Assembly (NCBI RefSeq): GCF_008638345.1
Contig: NZ_VTVA01000014.1
Location: 1-64,000 of the forward strand
DNA: 64,000 bases
Source: Pseudomonas saliphila
GTDB taxonomy: Bacteria; Pseudomonadota; Gammaproteobacteria; Pseudomonadales; Pseudomonadaceae
Direction: 5' to 3'
Every line of letters starts with the position of its first letter. Position 1 is the stretch's first letter. A model generated the notes under the pieces. The model ran no database searches. It was not told the origin of the DNA and saw only the letters and a list, made by a program, of their open reading frames with translations. The position numbers and the translations under genes are program-made. Shown here piece by piece: positions 55,410-64,000 of the stretch.

Positions 55410-56428
55410 GCGCGCCAACCCCAACAGGCAAGTCGACCGAGGAGCAATTCGGGGAGGTATTGGCTCTGATCCAGGGTGCCCGTCAGTGTGCTGTGCAGGC
55501 AGTAAATACACAGCTGATCGAGCTTTATTGGCAGGTCGGTGCCTATATCAGCCGCAAACTGGAACAGGCTGAATGGGGTGATGCAGTGGTCAGCGAACTG
55601 GCGGGGTACCTGGCCCGCACCCAGCCAGGGTTGAAAGGCTTTACCCGACGTAATCTGTTCCGCATGCGCCAGTTTTACGAAACCTATCGAAGTGAAGAGA
55701 AAGTGTCAGCACTGCTGACACAATTACCCTGGACCCACAATCTAGCCATTCTCAGTCAGAGCAAACGCCCGGAAGAGCGCGAGTTCTATCTGCGCATGGC
55801 AATTCAGGAAAAGTGGTCAAGCCGCGAGCTGGAACGCCAGTTCAAGGCCGCTCTGTTCGAACGCAGCGTTACCCGGCCGACCAAAGTCTCAGCAGCGCTG
55901 AGACAAACTCACCCTGCCGCGCTGGAGGTATTCCGCGACGCCTATATGGTGGAATTTCTTCACCTGCCGGACAGCCATGCCGAGGCCGATCTCCACCTGG
56001 GCCTGCTGACACGCCTCAGGGATTTCCTGATCGAGCTGGGCCGCGATTTTTGTTTTGTTGGCTCTGAATATCCGCTGCAAGTGGGCGGGCGCGATTTTGC
56101 CTTGGACCTGCTGTTCTTCCACCGCGGCCTCAATTGTCTGGTGGCCATCGAGCTCAAGGTCGGCCGCTTCGAGCCGGAATATCTGGGCAAGCTCGACTTC
56201 TACCTGGAAGCGTTGGATCGCGATAGCCGTAAACCCCACGAAAACCCCGCCATCGGCGTGCTGCTCTGCGCCAGCAAGGACGATGAAGTGGTCGAGTACG
56301 CCCTCAACCGCAGCCTGTCACCCGCATTGATTGCCGAATACCAGACCCAGCTGCCAGACAAGGCACTGCTGCAGGCCAAATTGCATGAATTTTATGCGTT
56401 GAATACTGCAGGGGGAGATGAGCAATGA
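55406..56428 (+). CDS. DUF1016/YhcG PD-(D/E)XK nuclease-fold protein inside the hsd operon
   Basis: 340 residues. Residues about 10-165 are the DUF1016 N-terminal helical region ([46 protein letters not shown]). Residues about 175-335 are the YhcG C-terminal nuclease-like domain with Asp234 (in DLLFFHRGL) and Glu249-x-Lys251 (VAIELKVG), a complete PD-(D/E)XK site. It overlaps hsdM and hsdS by four bases each, so it is an integral member of the operon. The activity in type I systems is unproved; an accessory restriction or anti-phage nuclease is likely. Confidence 0.88.
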   Translation: MSAPTPTGKSTEEQFGEVLALIQGARQCAVQAVNTQLIELYWQVGAYISRKLEQAEWGDAVVSELAGYLARTQPGLKGFTRRNLFRMRQFYETYRSEEKVSALLTQLPWTHNLAILSQSKRPEEREFYLRMAIQEKWSSRELERQFKAALFERSVTRPTKVSAALRQTHPAALEVFRDAYMVEFLHLPDSHAEADLHLGLLTRLRDFLIELGRDFCFVGSEYPLQVGGRDFALDLLFFHRGLNCLVAIELKVGRFEPEYLGKLDFYLEALDRDSRKPHENPAIGVLLCASKDDEVVEYALNRSLSPALIAEYQTQLPDKALLQAKLHEFYALNTAGGDEQ

Positions 56429-57828
56429 GCGGGTTCAAGCCGTACCCGGCGTATAAGGATTCGAGGGTGGAGTGGTTGGGAGCAGTGCCGGAGCATTGGT
56501 CGTTGCATAAGCTTAAATATATCGCTCGATTTTCGGGAGGCGGCACACCAAGCAGAGAAAGCCTGGCCTATTGGAACGGCGATATTCCATGGGTATCCCC
56601 AAAAGACATGAAGGTCGAAGTAATCGTCGGCGCCGAAGAAAATATCACTGCAGAGGGTTTGCAAAACAGCACCACCTCTCTCGTACCATCTGGCGGAATC
56701 CTTATTGTTGTGCGGTCTGGCATCTTAAAACACACGATTCCTGTCGCAGTGAACAATATCGAAGTAGCATTGAATCAAGACATGAAAGCACTGAGGTTCA
56801 ATCCTAAGCTGGCACTTTACAGTTTCTTTCTGCGCTGGGTTCAAGGGTTTAACAAACAGCTTCTGCATGTTTGGTTAAAGCAAGGTGCTACGGTCGAAAG
56901 TATCGAGCAAGAATATCTTGCAGACACTACCGTCCCCATGCCAGGCATTGATGAACAGAGAATGATTGTTACTTTTCTCAACCACGAAACCGCCCGCATC
57001 GACGCGCTGATCGCAGAGCAGCAGCGCCTGATCGAACTGCTCAAGGAAAAGCGCCAGGCCATAATCTCCCACGTCGTCACCAAAGGCCTCGACCCGACCG
57101 TACCGATGAAAGACTCAGGGATGGAGTGGGTGGGTGAGGTGCCGGTGCATTGGGCAGTCAAGCGACTCAAACAGCTTGTATTGGATGCAGGAGGTATCCA
57201 GATGGGGCCGTTTGGCGGAATGTTGGTTGAACTTGATGATTCTGATACGGGGTACAAGGTTTACGGCCAGGAAAACACTATTTCAGGTGATTTCTCTTCT
57301 GGAAATAGGTGGATTCCAGAGCATCGGTATATCTCGCTCTCAAATTACCATCTTGAAGTTGGGGATATCGTCCTGACGAGGAAAGGAAGCTTAGGCAACT
57401 GTCGAAGGGTTTCGCTGCTACCACAAGCGGGAATTATTGATTCGGACACAATCCGCGTCAGAGTTCAGGATCAAACGATGGATCCGGACTATCTCGAACT
57501 TCTTCTGCATGAGTCAGACTATATCTCTACTCAGCTGAACCTTGTGAAGCGAGGGGCGATCCTGTCAGGGCTAAACTCCGAGATAATTGCGAATTTGGTG
57601 ATTATTGTCCCTCCCCGCGATGCGCAGGAAGAGTTAGTGCTAGAAATCAAAGCAGATTCATCGAAATTCAATCAAGGAATATCCGATTGCGAGTTTGCGG
57701 TTGGACTACTTCGAGAACGACGCTCCGCCCTGATCTCCGCCGCCGTCACCGGCAAAATCGACGTACGCGACTGGCATCCACCCGCCGGCTCGCAAGCCCC
57801 CGTACAAGAATTGGAAGAGGCCGTATAA
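56425..57828 (+). CDS. hsdS: Type I restriction-modification specificity subunit HsdS
   Basis: 467 residues with the usual two target-recognition domains (about 15-170 and 235-410), each introduced by a similar phrase (EWLGAVPEHW and EWVGEVPVHW). Helical spacers follow each (ETARIDALIAEQQRLIELLKEKRQAI, quoted in part; and the C-terminal LLRERRSALISAAVTGKIDV). The two domains read the two halves of the split DNA site. The recognition domains are visibly richer in A and T than the spacers and flanking genes, as expected for parts exchanged by recombination. Confidence 0.94.
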   Translation: MSGFKPYPAYKDSRVEWLGAVPEHWSLHKLKYIARFSGGGTPSRESLAYWNGDIPWVSPKDMKVEVIVGAEENITAEGLQNSTTSLVPSGGILIVVRSGILKHTIPVAVNNIEVALNQDMKALRFNPKLALYSFFLRWVQGFNKQLLHVWLKQGATVESIEQEYLADTTVPMPGIDEQRMIVTFLNHETARIDALIAEQQRLIELLKEKRQAIISHVVTKGLDPTVPMKDSGMEWVGEVPVHWAVKRLKQLVLDAGGIQMGPFGGMLVELDDSDTGYKVYGQENTISGDFSSGNRWIPEHRYISLSNYHLEVGDIVLTRKGSLGNCRRVSLLPQAGIIDSDTIRVRVQDQTMDPDYLELLLHESDYISTQLNLVKRGAILSGLNSEIIANLVIIVPPRDAQEELVLEIKADSSKFNQGISDCEFAVGLLRERRSALISAAVTGKIDVRDWHPPAGSQAPVQELEEAV

Positions 57829-60800
57829 ATGGCGGACAGCAAGGAAGCTCAGTTTCAGCAGGACATCATCACTGCAATGACCGCCCAGGGCTGGCTTACC
57901 GGCCCGGCCAACGGCTACGACCGGCGCACGGCACTCTACACCGAGGATCTGCTTGGCTACTTCAAACAAGCCTGGCCGGAGCGTTGGGACAAGTTCCGCA
58001 AGTCCAACCCCAAAGACCCAGAGACGGTTCTGATCAAGAAGGTGGTACGCGAGCTGGAGCAAAGCGGCACGCTGGATGTACTGCGCCATGGCTTCAAGGT
58101 GCCGGGGGTCAAGATCGACCTGTGCAGTTTCAAGCCGGATCACGGCATGAACCCCGATACCCTCGCCCGCTATCAGGCCAACCGCCTGCGGGTTGTGCCG
58201 GAAGTGTCCTACTCGCCCCACGCCAGCGAAAAAGGCTCGGCCACAGGCTACAACCCCAGGCTGGATCTGGTGCTGTTCGTCAACGGCATCCCGGTCGCAA
58301 CGCTGGAGCTGAAAAGCGAATTCAAGCAATCGGTGGAAAACGCCAAACGCCAGTACCGCTACGATCGCCCACCGATGGACCCGGTAACACGCAAACCTGA
58401 GCCGCTGCTGACCTTCAAGCGCGGCGCGCTGGTGCACTTTGCCGTGGGCCAGAGCGAGGTGGCCATGACCACCAGGCTGGTCGGCAAGGACACCTTCTTC
58501 CTGCCCTTCAACCAGGGCACCGAGGAAGGCGGCGCCGGCAATCCGATGCCGGTGGACGAGAGCCAGTACGCGACGGGGTATCTGTGGAACAGGCTCTTTC
58601 AGCCAGACGCCTGGCTCAAGGTGCTGGGCCGCTTTCTGCATCTGGAAAAGCAGACCAGCGAGGGCTTCGATGGCAAGCCGGTCACCAAGGAAACGTTGAT
58701 CTTCCCGCGTTTTCAGCAGTGGGACGTGGTCAATAAACTGATCGAGACGACCCACATCGAAGGGCCGGGGCAGCGTTACCTGATCCAGCACAGCGCCGGC
58801 TCGGGCAAGTCGAATTCCATCGCCTGGACGGCCCATCAACTGGCCGCCATGTATGATGCGCAGGGCAACAAACTGTTCAATTCGGTCATTGTAATTACCG
58901 ACCGCACGGTTCTCGATAAGCAGCTGCAGGACACTATCTACCAGTTCGAGCATGCCCAGGGCGTGGTGCAGCCAATTACCCGCGATGCGGGCAACAAGAG
59001 CAAATCCGAGCAACTGGCCGAGGCACTGCTAGAGCAAACCCGCATCATCATTGTCACCATCCAAACCTTTCCGGCACTATTCGCTGCGTTGGACAAACAC
59101 CCCAAGCTCGCCGCCGGGCGTTACGCGGTGATCGCCGACGAGGCGCACTCCTCCCAGACCGGTTCCTCCGCCAGCAAGCTCAAGCAGATACTCGGCAGCG
59201 ATACGCCGGAAACTGACGACGAGGAGGTATCGCTCAGCGCCGAGGAGCTGCTCGATGCGGCCGTTGCGGCACGCGGCCCGAATGAGCGCATCAGCTACTA
59301 CGCTTTTACCGCCACGCCCAAGGCCAAGACGCTGGAGCTGTTCGGCCGGCCACCCGATCCGACATCGCCGCCCAGCGCGGACAACAAGCCAGAACCCTTT
59401 CACCTGTACTCCATGCGCCAGGCCATCGAGGAGAAATTCATTCTCGATGTGCTGCGCAACTACACCACCTACAGCACCGCCTGGAAGATCGCCCACCCCG
59501 ACGCCGATGACGAAGAGGTCGACAGCAAGAAGGCCCGCATGAAACTGGCGCGCTGGGTGCGCCTGCATCCTTACAACATCAGCCAGAAGGTCGAGGTCAT
59601 CGTCGAGCATTTCCGCGCCAACATTGCGCACCTGCTTGGCGGTCAGGCGAAGGCCATGGTTGTAACCAGCAGTCGCCAGGAAGCCGTGCGGTATCAAATG
59701 GCAATGAAGGCCTACGTCACGCAGCAGGGTTATAAGGACGTGCACCCCTTGGTGGCATTCTCCGGCAGCGTGCTCCCCGACGAGGTGATCCCGACGGAAG
59801 TGACGGAGAACAGTAGCCTGCTCAACACTGGTCTGAACAACCGCGACCTGGCTGAAGCCTTCGATACCCAGGACTTCAACGTAATGATCGCCGCCAACAA
59901 GTATCAGACCGGCTTTGATCAACCCAAGCTCTGCGCCATGTACGTGGACAAGAAACTGCAGGGCGTGGATTGCGTGCAGACCCTGTCTCGCCTGAACCGG
60001 ACCTTCGGCGACAGCAAGCAGACGTTCATCCTGGACTTCTTCAACGACGCGAAGGACATCCTCGAAGCCTTTCTGCCCTACTACGCCAAGGCCGAACTCA
60101 ACGACGTGACCGATCCGCAGATTCTCTACGATCTGCAGAAAAAACTGGATGACGAGTGCATCTATTACCGCGCCGAGGTCGAAGCCTTCGCGCTGGCCTT
60201 CTTCAACCCCAAGGCGGCCGCGTCCAAGTTGATTTTTCACTGCTACTTAGCCAAGGACCGCTTCGCCAAGCGCTACAAGTTCAATCAGGAGGCGCGTCAG
60301 GACGCGCTGGCGTACAAGCGCAACGCAGAGGCAAACGGCGACAGTGATGGCCTGAAGAAAGCCGAGCACGACCTGAAGGCAGCGGGTGAACAGCTCGACC
60401 AGTTGACGCTGTTTCGCAAGAACCTGCAGAGCTTCGTGCGGCTGTATGAATTCCTGTCGCAAATCGTCCCCTACGAAGACCGTGATCTGGAAGCGCTATG
60501 CGTATTCGCGCGCGGCCTGTATCCGCTGCTGAGCGTCGATCAGCTTGAGCGTGAAGATGTGGACGTAGGTGAACTCCAGTTAACGCATTACCGCCTGGCA
60601 AAGCAGGCAGAGCATCAACTGCGACTGGATGAAGAACACGGCGAATGGGGCCTGGACCCGGCCACCGCGATAGGCTCGGGCAAGCCACATGACCCGGAGA
60701 AAAAGCGCCTGTCAGAAATTATCGATGCCTTGAACGACCTGTTCGGCGCCGAAGTCAGCGATGACGATCAGCTGCAGTTCCTCACCGGCATCGCCCAGCG

Positions 60801-61032
60801 CATAAGTCGGCAGGACGACGTCATGGCTCAGCTGGACAACCACAGCAATGAGCAAGTCATGCACGGGCTCTTTCCCAAGCGCGTCGTGGACACCGTGCTG
60901 GACGCCATGACCGACCATGAAAAGCTGTCACTGGACGTGCTGGACAACGAGATCAGCGGCCGCAAGTTTGCGTTGCTGGTGTTGAAGATGCTCAAGACCT
61001 TGTCTGCAAGCGCTGGGGGGCAACGGGTGTAG
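57829..61032 (+). CDS. hsdR: Type I restriction enzyme motor/nuclease subunit HsdR
   Basis: 1067 residues. The N-terminal PD-(D/E)XK nuclease domain has Asp146 and Glu160-x-Lys162 (TLELKSEF). The SF2 translocase has Walker A SAGSGKS (Lys327), DEAH box ADEAHSSQTG (Asp437), and later motifs YAFTATPKAKTLELFG, ANKYQTGFDQPKL and LSRLNRTF. A C-terminal helical region (about 760-1067) contacts the methyltransferase. It pumps and cleaves unmethylated foreign DNA. It begins directly after the hsdS stop codon. The gene is intact, so the system should be active. Confidence 0.95.
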   Translation: MADSKEAQFQQDIITAMTAQGWLTGPANGYDRRTALYTEDLLGYFKQAWPERWDKFRKSNPKDPETVLIKKVVRELEQSGTLDVLRHGFKVPGVKIDLCSFKPDHGMNPDTLARYQANRLRVVPEVSYSPHASEKGSATGYNPRLDLVLFVNGIPVATLELKSEFKQSVENAKRQYRYDRPPMDPVTRKPEPLLTFKRGALVHFAVGQSEVAMTTRLVGKDTFFLPFNQGTEEGGAGNPMPVDESQYATGYLWNRLFQPDAWLKVLGRFLHLEKQTSEGFDGKPVTKETLIFPRFQQWDVVNKLIETTHIEGPGQRYLIQHSAGSGKSNSIAWTAHQLAAMYDAQGNKLFNSVIVITDRTVLDKQLQDTIYQFEHAQGVVQPITRDAGNKSKSEQLAEALLEQTRIIIVTIQTFPALFAALDKHPKLAAGRYAVIADEAHSSQTGSSASKLKQILGSDTPETDDEEVSLSAEELLDAAVAARGPNERISYYAFTATPKAKTLELFGRPPDPTSPPSADNKPEPFHLYSMRQAIEEKFILDVLRNYTTYSTAWKIAHPDADDEEVDSKKARMKLARWVRLHPYNISQKVEVIVEHFRANIAHLLGGQAKAMVVTSSRQEAVRYQMAMKAYVTQQGYKDVHPLVAFSGSVLPDEVIPTEVTENSSLLNTGLNNRDLAEAFDTQDFNVMIAANKYQTGFDQPKLCAMYVDKKLQGVDCVQTLSRLNRTFGDSKQTFILDFFNDAKDILEAFLPYYAKAELNDVTDPQILYDLQKKLDDECIYYRAEVEAFALAFFNPKAAASKLIFHCYLAKDRFAKRYKFNQEARQDALAYKRNAEANGDSDGLKKAEHDLKAAGEQLDQLTLFRKNLQSFVRLYEFLSQIVPYEDRDLEALCVFARGLYPLLSVDQLEREDVDVGELQLTHYRLAKQAEHQLRLDEEHGEWGLDPATAIGSGKPHDPEKKRLSEIIDALNDLFGAEVSDDDQLQFLTGIAQRISRQDDVMAQLDNHSNEQVMHGLFPKRVVDTVLDAMTDHEKLSLDVLDNEISGRKFALLVLKMLKTLSASAGGQRV

Positions 61033-61275
61033 TGATGACGGGCGTAAGGCTCTGGATCACCGCCTGCCCCGCTTTCCCGGCTAGGGCGCTTCAATGTTAA
61101 ACTGCGCCGGTTGACCGGTCGCAGGTGACCGCGCCAACCCATGCTGGGTCGTTCAGTTAGGGGGTTCCAGCCAACTTTAATCGACAGCGCATTATGCGGC
61201 GCCGTCCGGGCAATCATTTTTCCTCTGCCCGGGCTTGTCCGGAACATTGCGTTGCCTTGAGTTTGCGTACATCAA
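61033..61275. other. Intergenic region between hsdR and the hybrid kinase
   Basis: 243 bp without a supported gene. It contains partial inverted sequences (GCGCCGGTTGACCGG, GGTGACCGCGCC) but no clear terminator with a T-run. Confidence 0.35.
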
Positions 61276-64000
61276 ATGCATAGAAAAAACGCGGGTGCGA
61301 GTACCAAGGGCACACTTGGCCTCGACCCGAAAGTTGCTGCCAGTCTGGCGGCCGCCTTTGTATTCTTCGTTTTGAGCACAGCAGTTGCGATCTACACCAC
61401 GCACCTTCTCGAATCGAGCAACGAGAAGGTGTTGCAGACACATAAGGTCATTGTCGCCATTGATCGTTTATTGGCGGATGTCCAAGATGCCGAAACGGGC
61501 CAGCGGGGATTCCTGCTCACCGGTGATGCGCGTTACCTCGAGCCCTATAACCGATCCGTTTCTCAGCTAAAAGCCCGGATGCAGGCGGTCGAGGACCTGA
61601 TCGCGCAGAACGACGCGCAGCGCTGGCGTTTTGACGAACTGCAGGGGTACATCACCACCCGGTTCCAGGAGCTGGAACTCATATTGGGCATCTATCGGCG
61701 CGAAGGCCAGGAGGCAGCGATTGCCGGCGCGAATCTGGAGCGCGGCAAGGCAGAAATGGAGGCGATCCGCCAGGCAATTTCCGAGCTGGGCGAAGAGGAA
61801 CGCGCATTGCGAGCACAGCGGGTGGACGCGATGAACAAGGCCTATACGGTCACGTTCATTACCAGCGCGCTGTCCGGCTCGCTCGGCATAATCCTGACGC
61901 TCGTCCTCGCTGTCCTGATACGCAGAGCCACTTTGGCGCGTCGTCGGGAGCAGTGGCTGCAGAACGCCCAGGTGGGTCTTGCGTCGGTGGTGATGGGCGA
62001 GCAGTCAACAAAGGAGTTGGGCCAGAACATCCTTCGTTTTCTTACCAATCATCTCGGTGCCGTGGCGGGTGCCATTTATTCACTGGACAACGGCCGGTAC
62101 TCGCTGCTGGCCCGTTACGGCGTGCCCGAAAACGGCACTCTTCCAGCGCATTTCGAGGGCAATGACAGTCTGTTTGCCCATGTACTGGAAGACCAGCGAC
62201 CCATTACCGTCGGCGAACTCCCTGAAGGTTACATCAGTTTCGGTTCCAGTCTGGGCCAGCAGACCCCGCGCTTCCTCGCGTTGGGTCCCGCGACGGTGGA
62301 TGGCGAAATCAAAGCGCTGTTCGAGCTCGGGTTCCTTAATCCGGTAGGCGATAATGTGCTCTCTCTGCTGGAGGAATCATCCGGGACCATCGCCGCGGCG
62401 ATCAGATCAGCCGAATTCCGCGCCCGACTCCAGTCACTGCTTGCCGAAACGCAGCGCCAGGCTGAAGAGATGCAGGTTCAAAGCGAAGAACTGCGGGTGT
62501 CCAACGAGGAGATGGAAGAGCAAGGCCGGGCTTTGAAGGAGTCCCAGGCGCGGCTGGAGCAACAGCAGGTCGAGCTGGAACAGACCAACGCGCAGCTGGA
62601 AGAACAGACGCAGGAGCTGGAAGGCCAGCGCGATGAGCTGGAAAAAGCCAACGTGGCGATTCAGCTGAAGGCGCAGGAGGTCGAACAGGCAAGCCGCTAC
62701 AAGTCCGATTTTCTGGCCAATATGTCCCATGAACTGCGCACGCCGCTCAACTCTTCGCTGATTCTTGCCAAGTTGCTTGCCGACAATGCAGAAGAAAACC
62801 TCACGCCCGATCAGGTGAAATACGCCCAGACCATTCAATCCTCGGGCAACGACCTGCTAAACATCATCAACGACATTCTGGATCTGTCGAAAATCGAGGC
62901 AGGCCATGTGGATGTTCGGCCCGAGCCGGTATCGATCGAGCGCATGCTCAATTCCCTTCACCATCTTTTCGATCCGCTAGCCAACGACAAGGGGCTCGCA
63001 TTTTCAGTGGAGCTCTCACCCGATGCCCCGCCCGCCATCGAAACCGACCCGCAGCGACTGGAACAGGTGCTCAAGAATCTGATCGCCAATGCGATCAAGT
63101 TCACCAACAAAGGCAGCGTAACCTTGACCCTGCGCGCGCTGAGCGACGATCAGATCGCCATTTCGGTAACCGACACCGGCATCGGCATTGCACCCGATCA
63201 GCAGGCGCGTATCTTCGAGGCCTTTCATCAGGCTGACAGCACCATCAGTCGCAGGTTTGGTGGCACCGGCCTGGGTCTGTCAATTTCCCGCGAAGTCGTC
63301 AGGCTGCTGGGCGGCACCCTTCAACTGAAAAGTCGCCCAGGATCGGGCAGCACCTTCACCGTGGTCATACCGCAGCGGTACCACGGCGCTGCCGTCAGCA
63401 TGCGGGCGCCAGAAGCTCAGACCTCGCAGGTTGAACCCGGCTTTGCGATGCGGCCTGCCACACTGCCGTCGCGGCCGCAGCTGCAGAGCACAGGTGTGGT
63501 CGAAGATGATCGCATGAAGGGTGATGAAGCAGCCCGCAGGCTTTTGATCATCGAGGATGACCGAACCTTCGCACTGATCCTGCGCGACCTGGCGCGCGAG
63601 TCGAACTTCCTGGCACTGGTTGCCGAAACGGCGCACGAAGCGCTGGAGCTTGCGCGCCAGTTTCTGCCAAGCGCTATCGTACTGGACGTGGGATTGCCCG
63701 ATCAGTCTGGTCTGTCCGTCCTCGATCGGCTCAAGCGCGACGTACGTACCCGCCACATTCCGGTGCATATCATCTCGGCCGACGACTATTCGGAACGCGC
63801 TCTGTCCCTGGGCGCTATCGGCTATGCGCTCAAGCCGGTACAACGCGAGCAACTGGTTGGAATGCTGCAAGCGCTCGAAGCGAAGATTTCGCAGAACCTG
63901 CGGCGCGTGCTGATCGTCGAGGATAATCAGGTGCAGCGTGAAGCAGTAAGCGAGCTGATCAGCTCGCACGACGTCGAAACGGTCGGCGCTGGCACCGCTG
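61276..64000 (+). CDS. Large hybrid histidine kinase (CHASE3-GAF-HisKA-HATPase-REC-REC), cut by the window end
   Basis: 908 residues visible; the frame runs off the right edge. A membrane helix (about 20-42), CHASE3 periplasmic sensor (about 45-180, with DAETGQRGFLLTGD), and a second membrane helix (about 192-215) come first. A GAF-like domain (about 230-375) and a long Gln/Glu-rich coiled coil (about 385-475) follow. Then come HisKA (FLANMSHELRTPLNS), HATPase (NLIANAIKF, DTGIGIAP, GTGLGLS), one full receiver (phospho-Asp in AIVLDVGLPDQSG; ALKPV) and the start of a second (LIVEDNQVQRE). Family members often have three receivers. The signal is unknown. The start has no strong ribosome-binding site. 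Confidence 0.88.
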   Translation, partial: MHRKNAGASTKGTLGLDPKVAASLAAAFVFFVLSTAVAIYTTHLLESSNEKVLQTHKVIVAIDRLLADVQDAETGQRGFLLTGDARYLEPYNRSVSQLKARMQAVEDLIAQNDAQRWRFDELQGYITTRFQELELILGIYRREGQEAAIAGANLERGKAEMEAIRQAISELGEEERALRAQRVDAMNKAYTVTFITSALSGSLGIILTLVLAVLIRRATLARRREQWLQNAQVGLASVVMGEQSTKELGQNILRFLTNHLGAVAGAIYSLDNGRYSLLARYGVPENGTLPAHFEGNDSLFAHVLEDQRPITVGELPEGYISFGSSLGQQTPRFLALGPATVDGEIKALFELGFLNPVGDNVLSLLEESSGTIAAAIRSAEFRARLQSLLAETQRQAEEMQVQSEELRVSNEEMEEQGRALKESQARLEQQQVELEQTNAQLEEQTQELEGQRDELEKANVAIQLKAQEVEQASRYKSDFLANMSHELRTPLNSSLILAKLLADNAEENLTPDQVKYAQTIQSSGNDLLNIINDILDLSKIEAGHVDVRPEPVSIERMLNSLHHLFDPLANDKGLAFSVELSPDAPPAIETDPQRLEQVLKNLIANAIKFTNKGSVTLTLRALSDDQIAISVTDTGIGIAPDQQARIFEAFHQADSTISRRFGGTGLGLSISREVVRLLGGTLQLKSRPGSGSTFTVVIPQRYHGAAVSMRAPEAQTSQVEPGFAMRPATLPSRPQLQSTGVVEDDRMKGDEAARRLLIIEDDRTFALILRDLARESNFLALVAETAHEALELARQFLPSAIVLDVGLPDQSGLSVLDRLKRDVRTRHIPVHIISADDYSERALSLGAIGYALKPVQREQLVGMLQALEAKISQNLRRVLIVEDNQVQREAVSELISSHDVETVGAGTA

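Noticed and set aside
57706-60240. Minus-strand open frames of 435 and 387 codons opposite hsdR
   Set aside because: They are mirror frames of hsdR, whose motifs are complete. No start signals or recognisable domains are present.
61090-61135. Partial inverted sequences after hsdR that might be a tRNA or terminator
   Set aside because: No cloverleaf can be drawn and no T-run follows.

Overview
The window looks like a chromosomal segment of a gammaproteobacterium of the Pseudomonadaceae, possibly the Halopseudomonas / Pseudomonas pertucinogena lineage. That placement is an inference. It rests on the class I polyhydroxyalkanoate (PHA) genes, the paired lipase LipA and foldase LifO, an FtnA-type bacterioferritin without its haem methionine, the osmoregulated glucan gene opgG, and the P. 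syringae-like cop/cus copper genes. Nearly all sequence is coding. No rRNA, tRNA, IS element, phage or CRISPR array was seen inside it, but the left edge holds a minus-strand promoter of the stable-RNA type that reads out of the window.

Layout. 0.4-5.5 kb: PHA storage genes (phaC, an AraC regulator, phaR, and two divergent phasin genes around a large palindrome). 5.6-9.4 kb: an aldo/keto reductase and a periplasmic glucan pair (opgG with an OpgC-like acyltransferase). 9.6-19.4 kb: a cysteine-rich copper-storage protein, a K+ channel-like protein, a lipoprotein esterase, an AraC regulator, lipA-lifO, ftnA and an SGNH O-acyltransferase. 19.6-22 kb: a broken AraC gene and a ZnuD-like zinc receptor with a Zur-type box. 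22.2-25.8 kb: a KaiC-like ATPase overlapping a hybrid histidine kinase.

26.1-40.3 kb is a copper-resistance island. copA-copB-cytochrome c-DUF305 runs left. copR diverges from it. A second leftward unit carries a small exported protein, cusC, cusB, cusA, copS and a circularly permuted ATP-grasp protein. An identical 18-bp CopR-type box lies upstream of both leftward units, so one CopRS system probably controls both.

40.4-49.4 kb is a stressosome locus. rsbR-rsbS-rsbT-rsbX(SpoIIE)-histidine kinase-hybrid kinase form one leftward operon with overlapping genes. Divergent from it, across an AT-rich gap, are an ATP-grasp ligase and a 673-residue protein with an apparent Cys-His-Asn (papain/C39-like) centre. 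This pair is the least explained part of the window and the best candidate for an undescribed system.

49.5-53.4 kb holds two EamA transporters and a glycerate kinase, with scars of duplication and deletion: an internally deleted EamA copy and a fused glycerate kinase/OmpA relic. 53.4-61.0 kb is a type I restriction-modification operon (hsdM, a DUF1016/YhcG PD-(D/E)XK nuclease, hsdS, hsdR). The right end is a large CHASE3-GAF hybrid histidine kinase cut by the window edge.
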